Source: Microcella sp.
Lineage (GTDB): Bacteria; Actinomycetota; Actinomycetes; Actinomycetales; Microbacteriaceae
Reading direction: 5' to 3'
NCBI RefSeq assembly: GCF_025808395.1
Contig: NZ_CP075524.1
Span: forward strand, 2,700,383-2,764,382
Length of the DNA stretch: 64,000 nucleotides
The notes under the pieces: generated by a model
The model's database searches: none
What the model was told of the DNA's origin: nothing
Seen by the model: the letters and a program-made list of their open reading frames with translations, nothing else
Shown: piece after piece, positions 25,684-34,878 of the stretch
How positions within the stretch are numbered: the first letter of the stretch is position 1
Layout of the letters: each line of letters begins with the position of its first letter
Position numbers and translations under genes: made by a program

Positions 25684-26619
25684 ATGACGGGTTCGGGGGC
25701 TTCGCACGTGGTGCACGCTCGCGCACCCGGCAAGATCAACGTCTTCATGAAGGTGGGCTCGCTGCTCGACGATGGCTACCACGAAGTGGCCACCGCCTAC
25801 CAGGCGATCTCGCTCTACGAAGAGGTCTTCGCTCGCCCGGCTGACGACTTCTCGGTGCGGTTCGGCGGGCCGATCGACTGCAGCGGGCTGGCCACCGATG
25901 GTTCGAATCTGGCCATCAAGGCGGCGCGACTGCTCGCCCGCACGGCCGACTATCGCGGCGGCGTGTCGCTCGAGATCGAGAAGCATGTGCCGATCGCGGG
26001 CGGTATGGGCGGCGGCTCGGCCGACGCTGCTGCCACGCTCGTCGCGTGCGACCACTTGTGGGGCACGGGGCTGAGCCGAGACGACCTGCACGACCTCGCC
26101 GCACAACTCGGCGCCGACGTGCCGTTCGCCCTCATGGGAGGCACCGCTGTGGGCACGGGCCGCGGCGACCGGCTGTCGCCCGCACTCGCGCAAGGAACCT
26201 TTCACTGGGTGCTCGCGCTCTCCGAAGGGGGACTCAGCACTCCTGAGGTGTACGCCGAGCTCGATCGGCACCGTGAACGGCACGTGCACGATATCGCGCC
26301 GCCGCCCGAGCAACCCTCGGTCGACATCGAAGTGCTGCAGGCGCTAAGGGCGGGCGACCCGCATCAGCTCGCCGAATACCTCTACAACGATCTGCAGGCG
26401 CCGGCGCTGCACCTCGAGCCCGAACTGTCGAAGACGCTCGAGACGGGTGAGCTGCAGGGCGCGCTCGCGGGCATCGTCTCAGGCTCGGGCCCGACCGTCG
26501 CCTTTCTAGCGGCCGATCAAGATCAGGCGCTCGAGCTGCAGGTGGCGCTCAGTGCGTCTCGGTTGACGGTGCTTCGAGCGACTGGTCCGGTGCACGGCGC
26601 TCGGGTGATCTCGAGCTGA
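25684..26619 (+). CDS. ispE: 4-diphosphocytidyl-2-C-methyl-D-erythritol kinase
   Basis: 311 residues, GHMP kinase. N-terminal RAPGKINVFMKVG with the catalytic Lys, the ATP-binding loop PIAGGMGGGSADAAA (103-117), the catalytic Asp in LGADVPFAL and the C-terminal SGSGPTVAFL are all seen. It phosphorylates CDP-methylerythritol in the non-mevalonate isoprenoid pathway. The last 71 bp overlap convergent lspA. Confidence 0.94.
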   Translation: MTGSGASHVVHARAPGKINVFMKVGSLLDDGYHEVATAYQAISLYEEVFARPADDFSVRFGGPIDCSGLATDGSNLAIKAARLLARTADYRGGVSLEIEKHVPIAGGMGGGSADAAATLVACDHLWGTGLSRDDLHDLAAQLGADVPFALMGGTAVGTGRGDRLSPALAQGTFHWVLALSEGGLSTPEVYAELDRHRERHVHDIAPPPEQPSVDIEVLQALRAGDPHQLAEYLYNDLQAPALHLEPELSKTLETGELQGALAGIVSGSGPTVAFLAADQDQALELQVALSASRLTVLRATGPVHGARVISS

Positions 26620-27118
26620 CGCCGACGAGGCTCAGCAGCACGATGGCGATCGCGCCGCCCACGAGCGCGATGTCGGCCACGTTGCCGACGAAGAACCCGA
26701 AGTAGTCGATGAAGTCGACGATCTCGCCGCGCGCGAAGCCGGGCTCACGAAACAGACGGTCACCGAGGTGGCTGATGGCGCCGCCGAGCAGTGCGCCGGC
26801 GGCGAGGGCCCACCGCACACTCGAGATGCGGGCGACGAAGATCGAGATGCCGACGACGGCGAGGGCTGCCACGAGAGTGAGCACCCAGGTGTAGTCGCCG
26901 CCGATGCCGAACGCGGCACCGGGGTTGTAGACGAGTCGCCACTGAATCCACTCGCCGATCACGGGCACCGCCTGGTAGGGCACGAGCGTCGCCTCGGCCC
27001 AGTACTTGGTCGCCTGGTCGATCATGATGATGCCGAACGCCCACAGCAGGGTGAAGGGCAGCACGCGGGCGATGGGGCGGGTGGGCGTGGCCGTCGGTGC
27101 GGTCTCGTCGGAGGGCAT
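26549..27118 (-). CDS. lspA: Lipoprotein signal peptidase (signal peptidase II)
   Basis: 189 residues with four membrane segments. Family motifs are DQATKYWAEATL, VYNPGAAFGIG, GAISHLGDRL and FVGNVADIALV; the two Asp residues in the last two are the catalytic pair. It removes signal peptides from diacylated prolipoproteins such as those encoded at 9935, 16403-18046 and 62488. A charged C-terminal tail of about 25 residues, after the last membrane segment, is encoded in the stretch overlapping ispE. Confidence 0.92.
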   Translation of the reverse strand: MPSDETAPTATPTRPIARVLPFTLLWAFGIIMIDQATKYWAEATLVPYQAVPVIGEWIQWRLVYNPGAAFGIGGDYTWVLTLVAALAVVGISIFVARISSVRWALAAGALLGGAISHLGDRLFREPGFARGEIVDFIDYFGFFVGNVADIALVGGAIAIVLLSLVGVSSRSPERRAPDQSLEAPSTETH

Positions 27119-27156
27119 CCGTCTATTCTGCCCCGTTGCGATGCTGTGGTGTCGCG

Positions 27157-28320
27157 CTACAGGGCGCGCAGCACGATCGCCGAGCCTTGACCGCCACCAC
27201 CGCAGAGGGCGGCCACCCCGAGCGATCCGGTGCCCTGCGCGGCGAGCGTGCGCGCGAGATGACCGACCAGTCGTGCGCCCGACGCGCCGATGGGGTGGCC
27301 CAGAGCGATGGCGCCGCCGTGCGCGTTGACGATCGACTCGTCGACGCCGAGCACATCGGTCGAGCGGATCGCGACAGAAGCGAAGGCCTCATTGATCTCG
27401 ACGGCCGTGAGCTCGGTCAGGTCAAGGCCAGCGCGATCGAGGGCAGCGAGAATCGCGCGCGAGGGCTGCTCGAGCAGCGACAGCCCTGGGCCGGCCACGA
27501 GGGCGCGGCTCTCTATTCGCGCGAGAGCGGGCAGCCCTTCTGCGTTCGCGAGCGACTCGTCGACGATGACGAGCGCGGCGGCACCGTCTGAGATCTGCGA
27601 GGCGTTGCCCGCGGTGACCGTGCCGTCAGCAGAGAACGCCGGTCGCAAGCGCGCCAGGCTTTCGGCCGTCGTGTCGGCCCGCAGCCCGTCGTCGGCAGAG
27701 ATCTCGCCGACGCTGGGCGAAGGGGTGAGAGGCACGATCTCATCGGCGAGCATCCCGTGGGCTTCGGCGAGACGCCGATGCGATCGCGCCGCCCACTCAT
27801 CTTGCCGCTCACGCGAAATGCCGGCCTCTGCAGTGTGACCCTCGGTCAGCGCGCCCATCGAGGTGTGCTCGAACGAGTCGCTGAGCCCGTCGTGCTCGAG
27901 GCTGTCGACGAGCTGCATCGCGCCATACCGCTGACCCATGCGCGCCTGCACCAGATGCGGCGCTTGCGTCATCGACTCTTGGCCGACGACGAGAACGATG
28001 CTGGCCTCACCGGCCGAGATCAGGCGATCTGCCTGAGCGACCGCCTCGCTGCCCGAGAGGCACACGATGTTGATGGTCATTGCGGGCACATCGAGCGGCA
28101 GCCCGGCGCCGACCGCCGTCTGCCGCGCGGGGTTCTGCCCCGCGCCGGCCAGCAGCACTTGCCCGGCAAGGGTGATGTCGACGCGGTCGGGCGCGATTCC
28201 CGCGCGGTCGAGCGCGGCGCGAGCGGCGTGCGCCCCGAGGTCGGTCGACGAGAGCGACGAGAAGACTCCGCCGAACTTCACGAATGGTGTGCGGGCGTAG
28301 CCCACGATGACGGCGCTCAT
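27157..28320 (-). CDS. Acetyl-CoA/3-oxoacyl-CoA thiolase
   Basis: 387 residues. Active-site nucleophile C87 in NIVCLSGSEAV, H342 in ALGHPIGASGAR, the second Cys C373 in CGGGGQG, and NEAFA are all present, so it is a complete thiolase. The start overlaps the stop of the CoA-transferase B gene by 4 nt. With a CoA-transferase pair and a divergent IclR gene, it may be 3-oxoadipyl-CoA thiolase (PcaF) or an acetoacetyl-CoA thiolase. Confidence 0.92.
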   Translation of the reverse strand: MSAVIVGYARTPFVKFGGVFSSLSSTDLGAHAARAALDRAGIAPDRVDITLAGQVLLAGAGQNPARQTAVGAGLPLDVPAMTINIVCLSGSEAVAQADRLISAGEASIVLVVGQESMTQAPHLVQARMGQRYGAMQLVDSLEHDGLSDSFEHTSMGALTEGHTAEAGISRERQDEWAARSHRRLAEAHGMLADEIVPLTPSPSVGEISADDGLRADTTAESLARLRPAFSADGTVTAGNASQISDGAAALVIVDESLANAEGLPALARIESRALVAGPGLSLLEQPSRAILAALDRAGLDLTELTAVEINEAFASVAIRSTDVLGVDESIVNAHGGAIALGHPIGASGARLVGHLARTLAAQGTGSLGVAALCGGGGQGSAIVLRAL

Positions 28321-28967
28321 ACTGCTGCCTCCTCGAGATCGACGCTGAATGCTGCCTCCGTGTCGGCGCGAATCGCGTCGACGGTCTCACCCTCGGCGAG
28401 TCGACGCAGCACGAGGCCTCCGGGGGTCACATCGAAGACGGCACGATCGCTGATGATGCGATGCACCACGCCTTTGCCGGTGAGCGGCAGCGTGCACTCG
28501 GCGACGATCTTCGCCGTGCCGTCTTTCGCATTGTGCTCGGTGAGCACGATGACGCGCGGCACGCCCGCGACGAGATCCATCGCGCCCCCCATGCCTTTGA
28601 CGAGCCTGCCCGGAATCATCCAGTTCGCCAGATCGCCCGAACCCGACACCTGCAGTGCACCGAGAATCGCCAGGGCGACGTGCCCGCCCCGAATCATGCC
28701 GAACGAGGTCGCCGAGTCGAAGAACGACCCGCCCGGCAGCAGCGTCACCGTCTGCTTGCCGGCGTTGATGAGGTCGGCGTCTTCGTCGCCCTCCCACGGA
28801 AAGGGGCCCATGCCGAGCATGCCGTTCTCGCTCTGCAGCGTCACCGTCGCCCCTTCGGGAACATGGTTGGCGACCAGGGTCGGAATGCCGATGCCGAGGT
28901 TCACGTACTGCCCGTCGCGCAACTCTTCAGCGGCGATCGCCGCCATCTCGTCTCGACTCCAGCTCAT
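28317..28967 (-). CDS. 3-oxoacid/3-oxoadipate CoA-transferase, subunit B
   Basis: 216 residues. The catalytic Glu47 sits in SENGMLG, with NLGIGIPTLVANHVP before it and GGHVALAILGALQV after it. Subunit B of the class I CoA-transferases carries the glutamate that forms the CoA thioester. It is encoded 1 bp after subunit A. Acetoacetate (ScoB) or 3-oxoadipate (PcaJ) are the likely acceptors; the sequence does not decide. Confidence 0.92.
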   Translation of the reverse strand: MSWSRDEMAAIAAEELRDGQYVNLGIGIPTLVANHVPEGATVTLQSENGMLGMGPFPWEGDEDADLINAGKQTVTLLPGGSFFDSATSFGMIRGGHVALAILGALQVSGSGDLANWMIPGRLVKGMGGAMDLVAGVPRVIVLTEHNAKDGTAKIVAECTLPLTGKGVVHRIISDRAVFDVTPGGLVLRRLAEGETVDAIRADTEAAFSVDLEEAAV

Positions 28968-28968
28968 G

Positions 28969-29691
28969 TCAACGGCCTTCCTGCGCTGCGGCGCGGGGTC
29001 GCACGGTGCGCTGCTCGATCGGCTTCTCGCGAGGCGCCGCGACGACGACGTGCTGCACGAAGATGCCGGGGGTGTGAATCTCGTCGGGGTCGAGCCACTC
29101 GCTCTCGAGCACTTCGGTCTCGGCGAACGTCACTCGCCCGCACATGGCGGCGAGCGGGTTGAAGTTGCGTGCCGTCTTGCGGTAGATCAGGTTGCCTTCG
29201 CGATCGGCCCGATGGGCTTTCACGAGGGCGACATCGGCAACGATGCCGCGCTCGAGCACATAGTCGACGCCATCGAACGCCATGGTGGGCTTGCCCTCGG
29301 CCACCGGCGTGCCGACCCCGGTGCGCGTGTAGAAGCCGGCGATGCCCGCGCCTCCCGCGCGCATGCGCTCGGCGAGGGTGCCTTGCGGGGCGAACTCGAC
29401 CTCGAGCTCGCCCGAGATGAACTGCTCGGCGAAGAGTTTGTTCTCGCCGACGTAGCTCGAGACGACCTTGCGCACTTGGCGGCTCTCGATGAGCAGGCCG
29501 AGCCCGACTCCATCGACGCCCATGTTGTTGCTGACGATCGTGAGGTCTCGCACGCCCGTGTCACGCAGCGCCTCGATGAGGTCGCTCGGGTTGCCGCTGA
29601 GGCCGAACCCTCCGACGGCGATGGTCTGCCCGTCGCGCACAACGGCGCTCAGGGCGTCGATCGTCGATGATCTGACCTTGTCGTTCGCCAT
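28969..29691 (-). CDS. 3-oxoacid/3-oxoadipate CoA-transferase, subunit A
   Basis: 240 residues from the ATG at 29691, which follows AGGAGACACG. Glycine-rich AVGGFGLSGNPSDLIEAL and VSNNMGVDGVGLGLL are typical of subunit A. A frame extending upstream to 29745 lacks support. First gene of a three-gene operon (A, B, thiolase) facing the IclR regulator. Confidence 0.92.
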   Translation of the reverse strand: MANDKVRSSTIDALSAVVRDGQTIAVGGFGLSGNPSDLIEALRDTGVRDLTIVSNNMGVDGVGLGLLIESRQVRKVVSSYVGENKLFAEQFISGELEVEFAPQGTLAERMRAGGAGIAGFYTRTGVGTPVAEGKPTMAFDGVDYVLERGIVADVALVKAHRADREGNLIYRKTARNFNPLAAMCGRVTFAETEVLESEWLDPDEIHTPGIFVQHVVVAAPREKPIEQRTVRPRAAAQEGR

Positions 29692-29799
29692 CGTGTCTCC
29701 TGTGACTCGGCGGTGCACGTGCTGCAGCAGTGCTGGCGCCCACATGCTGGATGCTCGGAACGCTACGACTGCCGGTCAGCAGCGTCAATCTTCGCTCTC

Positions 29800-29837
29800 A
29801 ATGTGGAAACGCGGGTGCGCAACGCTCATAATGTGGA
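29800..29837. promoter_or_regulatory. Direct repeats AATGTGGA, possible IclR operator
   Basis: AATGTGGA occurs at 29800-29807 and 29830-29837, exactly 30 bp apart (close to three helical turns), in the 147-bp divergent gap. The second copy ends right before the iclR ATG. IclR/Pca-type regulators often bind repeated half-sites in such gaps. Confidence 0.45.
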
Positions 29838-29838
29838 C

Positions 29839-30609
29839 ATGAGGGATGACACGCGCAGTGGAACCCAGGTCGTCGCACGAGTCAGCGCAGTGCTGAGGGC
29901 GGTCAGTGCGCGAGCTCCGCATCCGGTGCCGACGCGCGACGTCGCCGACGACACCGGGCTGACCCGCCCGACCGCTTACCGCCTGCTGTCTGCGCTCGCC
30001 GATGAAGGGTTTCTCGACCGCGACGGCGCGGCCTGGGTGCTCGGCCCCGAACTGTTTCTGCTCGGCGCCGTCGCGGCCGACCGCTACGACATCACCGACC
30101 TCGCGCTCGAGCACGTGCGAGAGCTCGCCAGGCTCACGGGTGAGAGCGCCTTCTTCTCGGCGCGTCGCGGCGACGAGACGGTGTGCCTGCTGCGCGAAGA
30201 GGGCAGCTTTCCGATCCGCTCGTTCGTGCTGCATGAAGGCATCAGGTTTCCGCTCGGCGTCGCGAGCGCGGGCCTCGCCATGCTCGCCTTCGTGCCTGAC
30301 GACGAGCGCGCCGCCTACCTCGACGCGGTCGATCTCTCGGCGCAGTGGGGGCCGCAGCACGCGCGCGAACCGCTCGAGGCGCGGCTCGCGCAGACGAGGT
30401 CGACAGGCTGGGCCCTCAACCCGGGTCTCATCGTCGAGGGCAGTTGGGGCATGGGGGCCGCCGTCTTCGACGAGCGCGGCGCGCCCGCCTGGGCTCTGTC
30501 GCTCACCGGCATCGAGTCGCGGTTCAAGCCCGAGCGGCAGCGCGAGCTCGGTCGTGCGCTGCTGCAGCACGCGCACGCCTTGAGCCAGCAGGTGCACTCG
30601 CGCTCGTGA
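29839..30609 (+). CDS. IclR-family transcriptional regulator
   Basis: 256 residues from the ATG at 29839. The N-terminal winged helix (VPTRDVADDTGLTRPTAYRLLSALADEGFL) is followed by a GAF-like effector domain (VRELARLTGESAFFSARRG, FPLGVASAGLAMLAF, GWALNPGLIVEGSWGMGAAVFD). It is divergent from the CoA-transferase/thiolase operon and is its likely regulator, as PcaR-type proteins are for the 3-oxoadipate branch. The effector is not known. Confidence 0.9.
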   Translation: MRDDTRSGTQVVARVSAVLRAVSARAPHPVPTRDVADDTGLTRPTAYRLLSALADEGFLDRDGAAWVLGPELFLLGAVAADRYDITDLALEHVRELARLTGESAFFSARRGDETVCLLREEGSFPIRSFVLHEGIRFPLGVASAGLAMLAFVPDDERAAYLDAVDLSAQWGPQHAREPLEARLAQTRSTGWALNPGLIVEGSWGMGAAVFDERGAPAWALSLTGIESRFKPERQRELGRALLQHAHALSQQVHSRS

Positions 30610-30655
30610 CGGCGACGGTCATCGACACCGGCGGGCTCGCCGTAGGCTCGATGCA

Positions 30656-32476
30656 ATGGCCCACTTGCTGGGAGCCGAGCAGCTCCGCGTTGAATACCCC
30701 ACCCGTGTCGTTCTCGACGGCGTCACCGTCGGCATCGGCGACGGCGACCGCATCGGCGTCGTCGGCCGCAACGGCGACGGCAAGTCGACCCTGCTGCGCA
30801 TTCTCGCCGGAAAGCAAGAGCCCGATGCCGGCCGGGTGACGCGCCGCGGCGGAGTCACCCTCGGCATGCTCGATCAGGCCGACGAGCTGCAGACGGGGCT
30901 GACCGTCATCGAGACGGTCGTCGGCGATCGGCCCGAACACGAGTGGGCGGGCGATCGCAATGTTCGGGATGTTCTCGCCGGGCTCATCTTCGACATACCC
31001 GGCCACACGCTCGTCGACGACTTGAGCGGAGGCCAGCGCCGCCGCGTCGCCCTCGCCGCGCTGCTGAGCCGCGAGTGGGACATCGTGGTGCTCGACGAAC
31101 CGACGAACCACCTCGACATCGGCGGCGTGCACTGGCTCGCCGGTCACCTGAAGCGCCGCTGGTCGCCCGGCGCCGGCGCTCTGCTCGTCGTGACGCACGA
31201 CCGGTGGTTTCTCGACGAAGTCAGCGCCGACACCTGGGAGGTGCACGACCGCATCGTCGAGCCCTTCGAGGGCGGCTATGCGGCCTACGTGCTGCAGCGG
31301 CTCGAACGCGACCGGCAGGCCGCCACCATGGAGGCCAAGCGCCAGAACCTCATGAAGAAAGAGCTCGCGTGGTTGCGCCGCGGGGCTCCTGCGCGCACAG
31401 CCAAGCCGAAGTTTCGCATCGAAGCCGCCAACGCGCTCATTGACGACGTGCCGCCGCTGCGCAACCCCGTCGAGCTCGCCCAGATGGCGACGGCGCGGCT
31501 CGGCAAAGACGTCATCGACCTGCTCGACGTCTCGGTGTCGTACGGCGACACGCAGATACTGCACGACGTCGAATGGCGCATCGCGCCGGGCGAGCGCACG
31601 GGCATTCTGGGCGTCAACGGCGCCGGCAAGTCGACGCTGCTCAAACTCATCGACGGCTCGCTCGAACCGACCACCGGTCGGGTGAAGCGTGGCAAGACCG
31701 TTGTCGTCGCGAGTCTCGACCAGCAGCTGGGCGACCTCACCGCCCTGGCCCACGAGCGCGTCAGCGCGGTCATCGCGAGCAAGCGCACGAGCTACACGGC
31801 GGGCGACAAAGAGCTCACGCCCGGTCAGCTGCTCGAACGCCTCGGCTTCACCTCGGCCCAGCTCTCCACCCCGATCAAAGACCTGTCTGGCGGTCAGAAG
31901 CGCCGCCTGCAGCTGCTGCTGATCTTGCTCGACGAGCCGAACGTGCTCATCATGGACGAGCCGACCAACGACATGGATACCGACATGCTCGCGGCCATCG
32001 AAGACCTGCTCGACTCGTGGCCAGGCACACTCATCGTCGTCAGCCACGACCGCTACCTGCTCGAGCGCGTCACCGACCAGCAGTACGCCGTGCTCGGCGG
32101 CCGGCTGCGGCACTTGCCCGGCGGGGTCGACGAGTATCTGCGCATCGCCGCGCACTCGGCGGCTCCGACCGGCTCGCACGACGCCGGCCGCGCCACCGTG
32201 GCGAGCGTGACGGCGTCGGCTCCAGCATCCACCGCCCCGTCGGCGCCCTCGCTCTCGGGGGCCGAGCGCCGCACGCTCGAGAAAGAGCTGTCGGCACTCG
32301 AGCGCCGCATCGCCAAAGTGCAGGGGCAGGTGGATGCTCTGCACGTGCAGCTCGCCGAGCACGACCCGAACGACTATGCAGGGTTAGGCGCACTGCACGA
32401 CCAGGTGCGCGGCTTCGAGGCAGAGCTCGAAGCCGCAGAGACGCACTGGCTCGAACTGGGGGAGTTGTTGCACTGA
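30656..32476 (+). CDS. ABC-F family ATPase (Uup/EttA-like)
   Basis: 606 residues with two ATPase domains and no membrane segment. Walker A1 GRNGDGKST (38-46), signature LSGGQRRR and LDEPTNHLD in the first; GVNGAGKST, LSGGQKRR and DEPTNDMD in the second. The linker is charged. After about residue 500 comes an Ala/Ser/Pro linker and a coiled coil (RTLEKELSALERRIAKVQGQ), as in Uup-type proteins. ABC-F proteins act on the ribosome, and this one follows ispE in many actinobacteria. Codon 577 is a rare TTA. Confidence 0.92.
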   Translation: MAHLLGAEQLRVEYPTRVVLDGVTVGIGDGDRIGVVGRNGDGKSTLLRILAGKQEPDAGRVTRRGGVTLGMLDQADELQTGLTVIETVVGDRPEHEWAGDRNVRDVLAGLIFDIPGHTLVDDLSGGQRRRVALAALLSREWDIVVLDEPTNHLDIGGVHWLAGHLKRRWSPGAGALLVVTHDRWFLDEVSADTWEVHDRIVEPFEGGYAAYVLQRLERDRQAATMEAKRQNLMKKELAWLRRGAPARTAKPKFRIEAANALIDDVPPLRNPVELAQMATARLGKDVIDLLDVSVSYGDTQILHDVEWRIAPGERTGILGVNGAGKSTLLKLIDGSLEPTTGRVKRGKTVVVASLDQQLGDLTALAHERVSAVIASKRTSYTAGDKELTPGQLLERLGFTSAQLSTPIKDLSGGQKRRLQLLLILLDEPNVLIMDEPTNDMDTDMLAAIEDLLDSWPGTLIVVSHDRYLLERVTDQQYAVLGGRLRHLPGGVDEYLRIAAHSAAPTGSHDAGRATVASVTASAPASTAPSAPSLSGAERRTLEKELSALERRIAKVQGQVDALHVQLAEHDPNDYAGLGALHDQVRGFEAELEAAETHWLELGELLH

Positions 32477-33984
32477 TGTCGTTGCTGCCCACCATCCCGT
32501 GGAGCGACTCGCGCACGGTCACCGCGCTGCGCTCGCCGCGGCTGCTCACGCGCGAAGTGCTGGCCGGGCTCGTCGTCGCGATCGCGCTCATTCCAGAAGC
32601 AATCGCATTCTCGATCATCGCCGGCGTCGACCCGCGCCTCGGCTTGTTCTCGTCGTTCATCATGGCGATCGCCATCGCCTTTCTCGGCGGGCGCGCAGCC
32701 ATGATCACCGCCGCGACCGGAGCGATCGCCCTCGTCATCGCCCCCGTCGCCCGCGAGTACGGCACCGACTACCTCATCGCCACCGTCATACTCGGCGGGC
32801 TCATTCAGCTCGTCATGGCGGCGGCAGGCGTCGCCAAGCTCATGCGCTTCATTCCGCGCTCGGTCATGGTCGGGTTCGTCAACTCGCTCGCGATTCTCAT
32901 CTTCACCGCGCAGCTGCCCTACCTCTTCGGTGTGCCGTGGGAGGTCTACCCGCTCGTCGTGCTCGGTCTCGTCATCATGATCGGCATGCCCCGCCTCACC
33001 ACCGTGGTGCCTGCGCCGCTCGTCTCAGTCGTCGTCGTGACCGTGCTCGTCGTCGTGCTCGCCCTCACCGTGCCGACCGTCGGCGACCAGGGCGAACTGC
33101 CCGAGAGCCTGCCCTCATTGCTGTGGCCGGATGTTCCGCTCACGTGGGAGACGCTCGGCATCATCCTGCCGTTCGCGCTCGGCATGGCGGTCGTCGGCAT
33201 TCTCGAGTCGCTGCTCACGGCGAAGCTCGTCGACGACATCACCGACACCCCCTCGCACAAGACACGTGAGGCCTACGGGCAGGGTGCGGCGAACATCCTG
33301 AGCGGATTCTTCGGGGGCATGGGTGGCTGCGCCATGATCGGCCAGACCATGATCAACGTCAAGGTGTCGGGGGCGCGCACCCGCATCTCGACTTTCATGG
33401 CGGGAGTGTTCTTGATCACGCTCGTGCTCGTGCTCGGCGATCTGGTGGCGATCATTCCGATGGCGGCGCTCGTCGCCGTCATGATCATGGTCTCGGTCGC
33501 CACGTTCGACTGGCACAGCATTCGGCTCAGCACGCTGCGCCGCATGCCCAAGAGCGAGACGACCGTCATGGTGGCCACCGTGGTCGCCGTGGTGTGGACC
33601 CACAACCTGGCCATCGGCGTGACGCTCGGCGTCATCGTGGCGATGGTGCTGTTCGCCCGACGGGTCGCCCACTTCGCCACCGTCGACCGCACCGTGCTCG
33701 CGGCGCCCGATGGCAGCAGCTATGCGCTCTACCGCGTCGACGGCGAATTGTTCTTCGCCTCGAGCAACGACTTGACGACCCAGTTTCGCTACCGCGACGA
33801 CCCCGCCTCGGTGGTCATCGACCTGTCGGCTTCGCACATCTGGGATGCCTCGACAGTCGCGGCGCTCGACGCGATCGTCACCAAGTATGAGCGCTTCGGC
33901 ATCAGCGTCGAGATCGTCGACATGAACGCCGAATCGCACGCCCTGCACACGCGACTCGCCGGGCACCTGGGCGAAGGGCACTAG
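32476..33984 (+). CDS. SulP-family anion transporter with STAS domain
   Basis: 502 residues. The N-terminal domain begins REVLAGLVVAIALIPEAIAF and has about 10-12 membrane segments, with GILESLLTAKLVDDIT and GQGAANILSGFFGGMGGC typical of SulP. The C-terminal STAS domain (FFASSNDLTTQF, VVIDLSASHIWDASTVAALD) occupies about the last 100 residues. Members carry sulfate, bicarbonate or dicarboxylates; substrate not determinable. The start overlaps the ABC-F stop by one base. Confidence 0.9.
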   Translation: MSLLPTIPWSDSRTVTALRSPRLLTREVLAGLVVAIALIPEAIAFSIIAGVDPRLGLFSSFIMAIAIAFLGGRAAMITAATGAIALVIAPVAREYGTDYLIATVILGGLIQLVMAAAGVAKLMRFIPRSVMVGFVNSLAILIFTAQLPYLFGVPWEVYPLVVLGLVIMIGMPRLTTVVPAPLVSVVVVTVLVVVLALTVPTVGDQGELPESLPSLLWPDVPLTWETLGIILPFALGMAVVGILESLLTAKLVDDITDTPSHKTREAYGQGAANILSGFFGGMGGCAMIGQTMINVKVSGARTRISTFMAGVFLITLVLVLGDLVAIIPMAALVAVMIMVSVATFDWHSIRLSTLRRMPKSETTVMVATVVAVVWTHNLAIGVTLGVIVAMVLFARRVAHFATVDRTVLAAPDGSSYALYRVDGELFFASSNDLTTQFRYRDDPASVVIDLSASHIWDASTVAALDAIVTKYERFGISVEIVDMNAESHALHTRLAGHLGEGH

Positions 33985-33986
33985 CG

Positions 33987-34415
33987 CTATCGGGTGAGCC
34001 CCATCAGCAGGTCGACGCGGTAGCCGTGCTTGGTCTTCACGGCGGCGACCGGAATGCGCGGCTTCGACCCGCGCCCGTCGAGTCGGCGCACGGCTTCGTC
34101 GTAGGCGCTCTCGAGGCCGCGCGGCACCGTGCCGACGACGCCGCTCACGCGCCGACCCGAGAAGATGCGCACCTCGATGGGGGCGTCGACGCCCTCCTCC
34201 GCGGTGGTGCGCGCGGGCGTTGCCGTCGTCAATTCAGCTTCTTCGGCGGCGAGGGCGGCCAGTTCGTCTTGAGAGGGGTCGCTGCCCGCCAGCCGCATCG
34301 TCACCTTCGCGTTGCGAGGCATGAGCACGCCGACGTAGTTGCTGAGCGAGCCCGAACCGCGGTCGTTCTTGGGCAGCGAGTCGTCGGCTGAGGGCGGGTT
34401 GTTCCAGAACGGCAT
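33987..34415 (-). CDS. Hypothetical protein (HIRAN-like fragment possible)
   Basis: 142 residues from the ATG at 34415; the longer frame to 34481 is less likely. An N-terminal Asn/Pro/Asp linker leads to a domain VGVLMPRNAKVTMRLAGS, then IEVRIFSGRRVSGVVGTVP and a C-terminal KTKHGYRVDLLMGL. The VGxxP pattern loosely resembles HIRAN domains, but I am not confident. No signal peptide or membrane segment. The stop is 2 bp from the convergent SulP stop. Confidence 0.7.
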   Translation of the reverse strand: MPFWNNPPSADDSLPKNDRGSGSLSNYVGVLMPRNAKVTMRLAGSDPSQDELAALAAEEAELTTATPARTTAEEGVDAPIEVRIFSGRRVSGVVGTVPRGLESAYDEAVRRLDGRGSKPRIPVAAVKTKHGYRVDLLMGLTR

Positions 34416-34469
34416 GCGGTGATCGTATCGGGCGAGAAGGCGCGCGCTCTGGCCCCGTACGATGAGGGG

Positions 34470-34865
34470 GTGAGCCTTCACGACGCCATCGCCGTCGCGG
34501 CAGAGGCCCTTGCCTGGCTCACTGTGCCGCTCGGCATCGTCATGCTCGGCATCTCGCTCGCTCGTCGCTCGTGGTCGCGACAGTATCGGTCAGTGAAGGG
34601 CGTCGTGAGCGGCGTGCACCGTGGCGACGCGACGGTGCGTTGGTTCAGCGACGGCGGCGAGGTGCATGAGGCGGTCGTCGACTTCGAGGCGCCACCGCCG
34701 GCTGAGGGTGACGCCCGAACGATCTGGGTGCATCCCTCACGACCAGACGAGGCCCGCACTGACGACCCTGCTCACGACGGTCGAGTGCTGCTGACCCTCG
34801 GGGCGGTGCTCACGAGCGTCGGAGTTCTCGGGCTCGTGCTGTCGTTCGTGCTGCCCCTGCTGTAG
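34470..34865 (+). CDS. Small membrane protein (DUF3592-like)
   Basis: 131 residues from the GTG at 34470, with GAGGGG just upstream. Two membrane segments bracket a soluble domain: ALAWLTVPLGIVMLGISLA near the N-terminus and LTLGAVLTSVGVLGLVLSFV at the end. The middle part VKGVVSGVHRGDATVRWF to IWVHPSRPDEAR fits DUF3592-type proteins in layout. Function unknown. Confidence 0.7.
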   Translation: MSLHDAIAVAAEALAWLTVPLGIVMLGISLARRSWSRQYRSVKGVVSGVHRGDATVRWFSDGGEVHEAVVDFEAPPPAEGDARTIWVHPSRPDEARTDDPAHDGRVLLTLGAVLTSVGVLGLVLSFVLPLL

Positions 34866-34878
34866 GCGCTGAGGCCGA

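Noticed and set aside
31573..32475. Long plus-strand frame entering the SulP gene from upstream
   Set aside because: The upstream part is an out-of-frame reading of the ABC-F gene. SulP starts at 32476.
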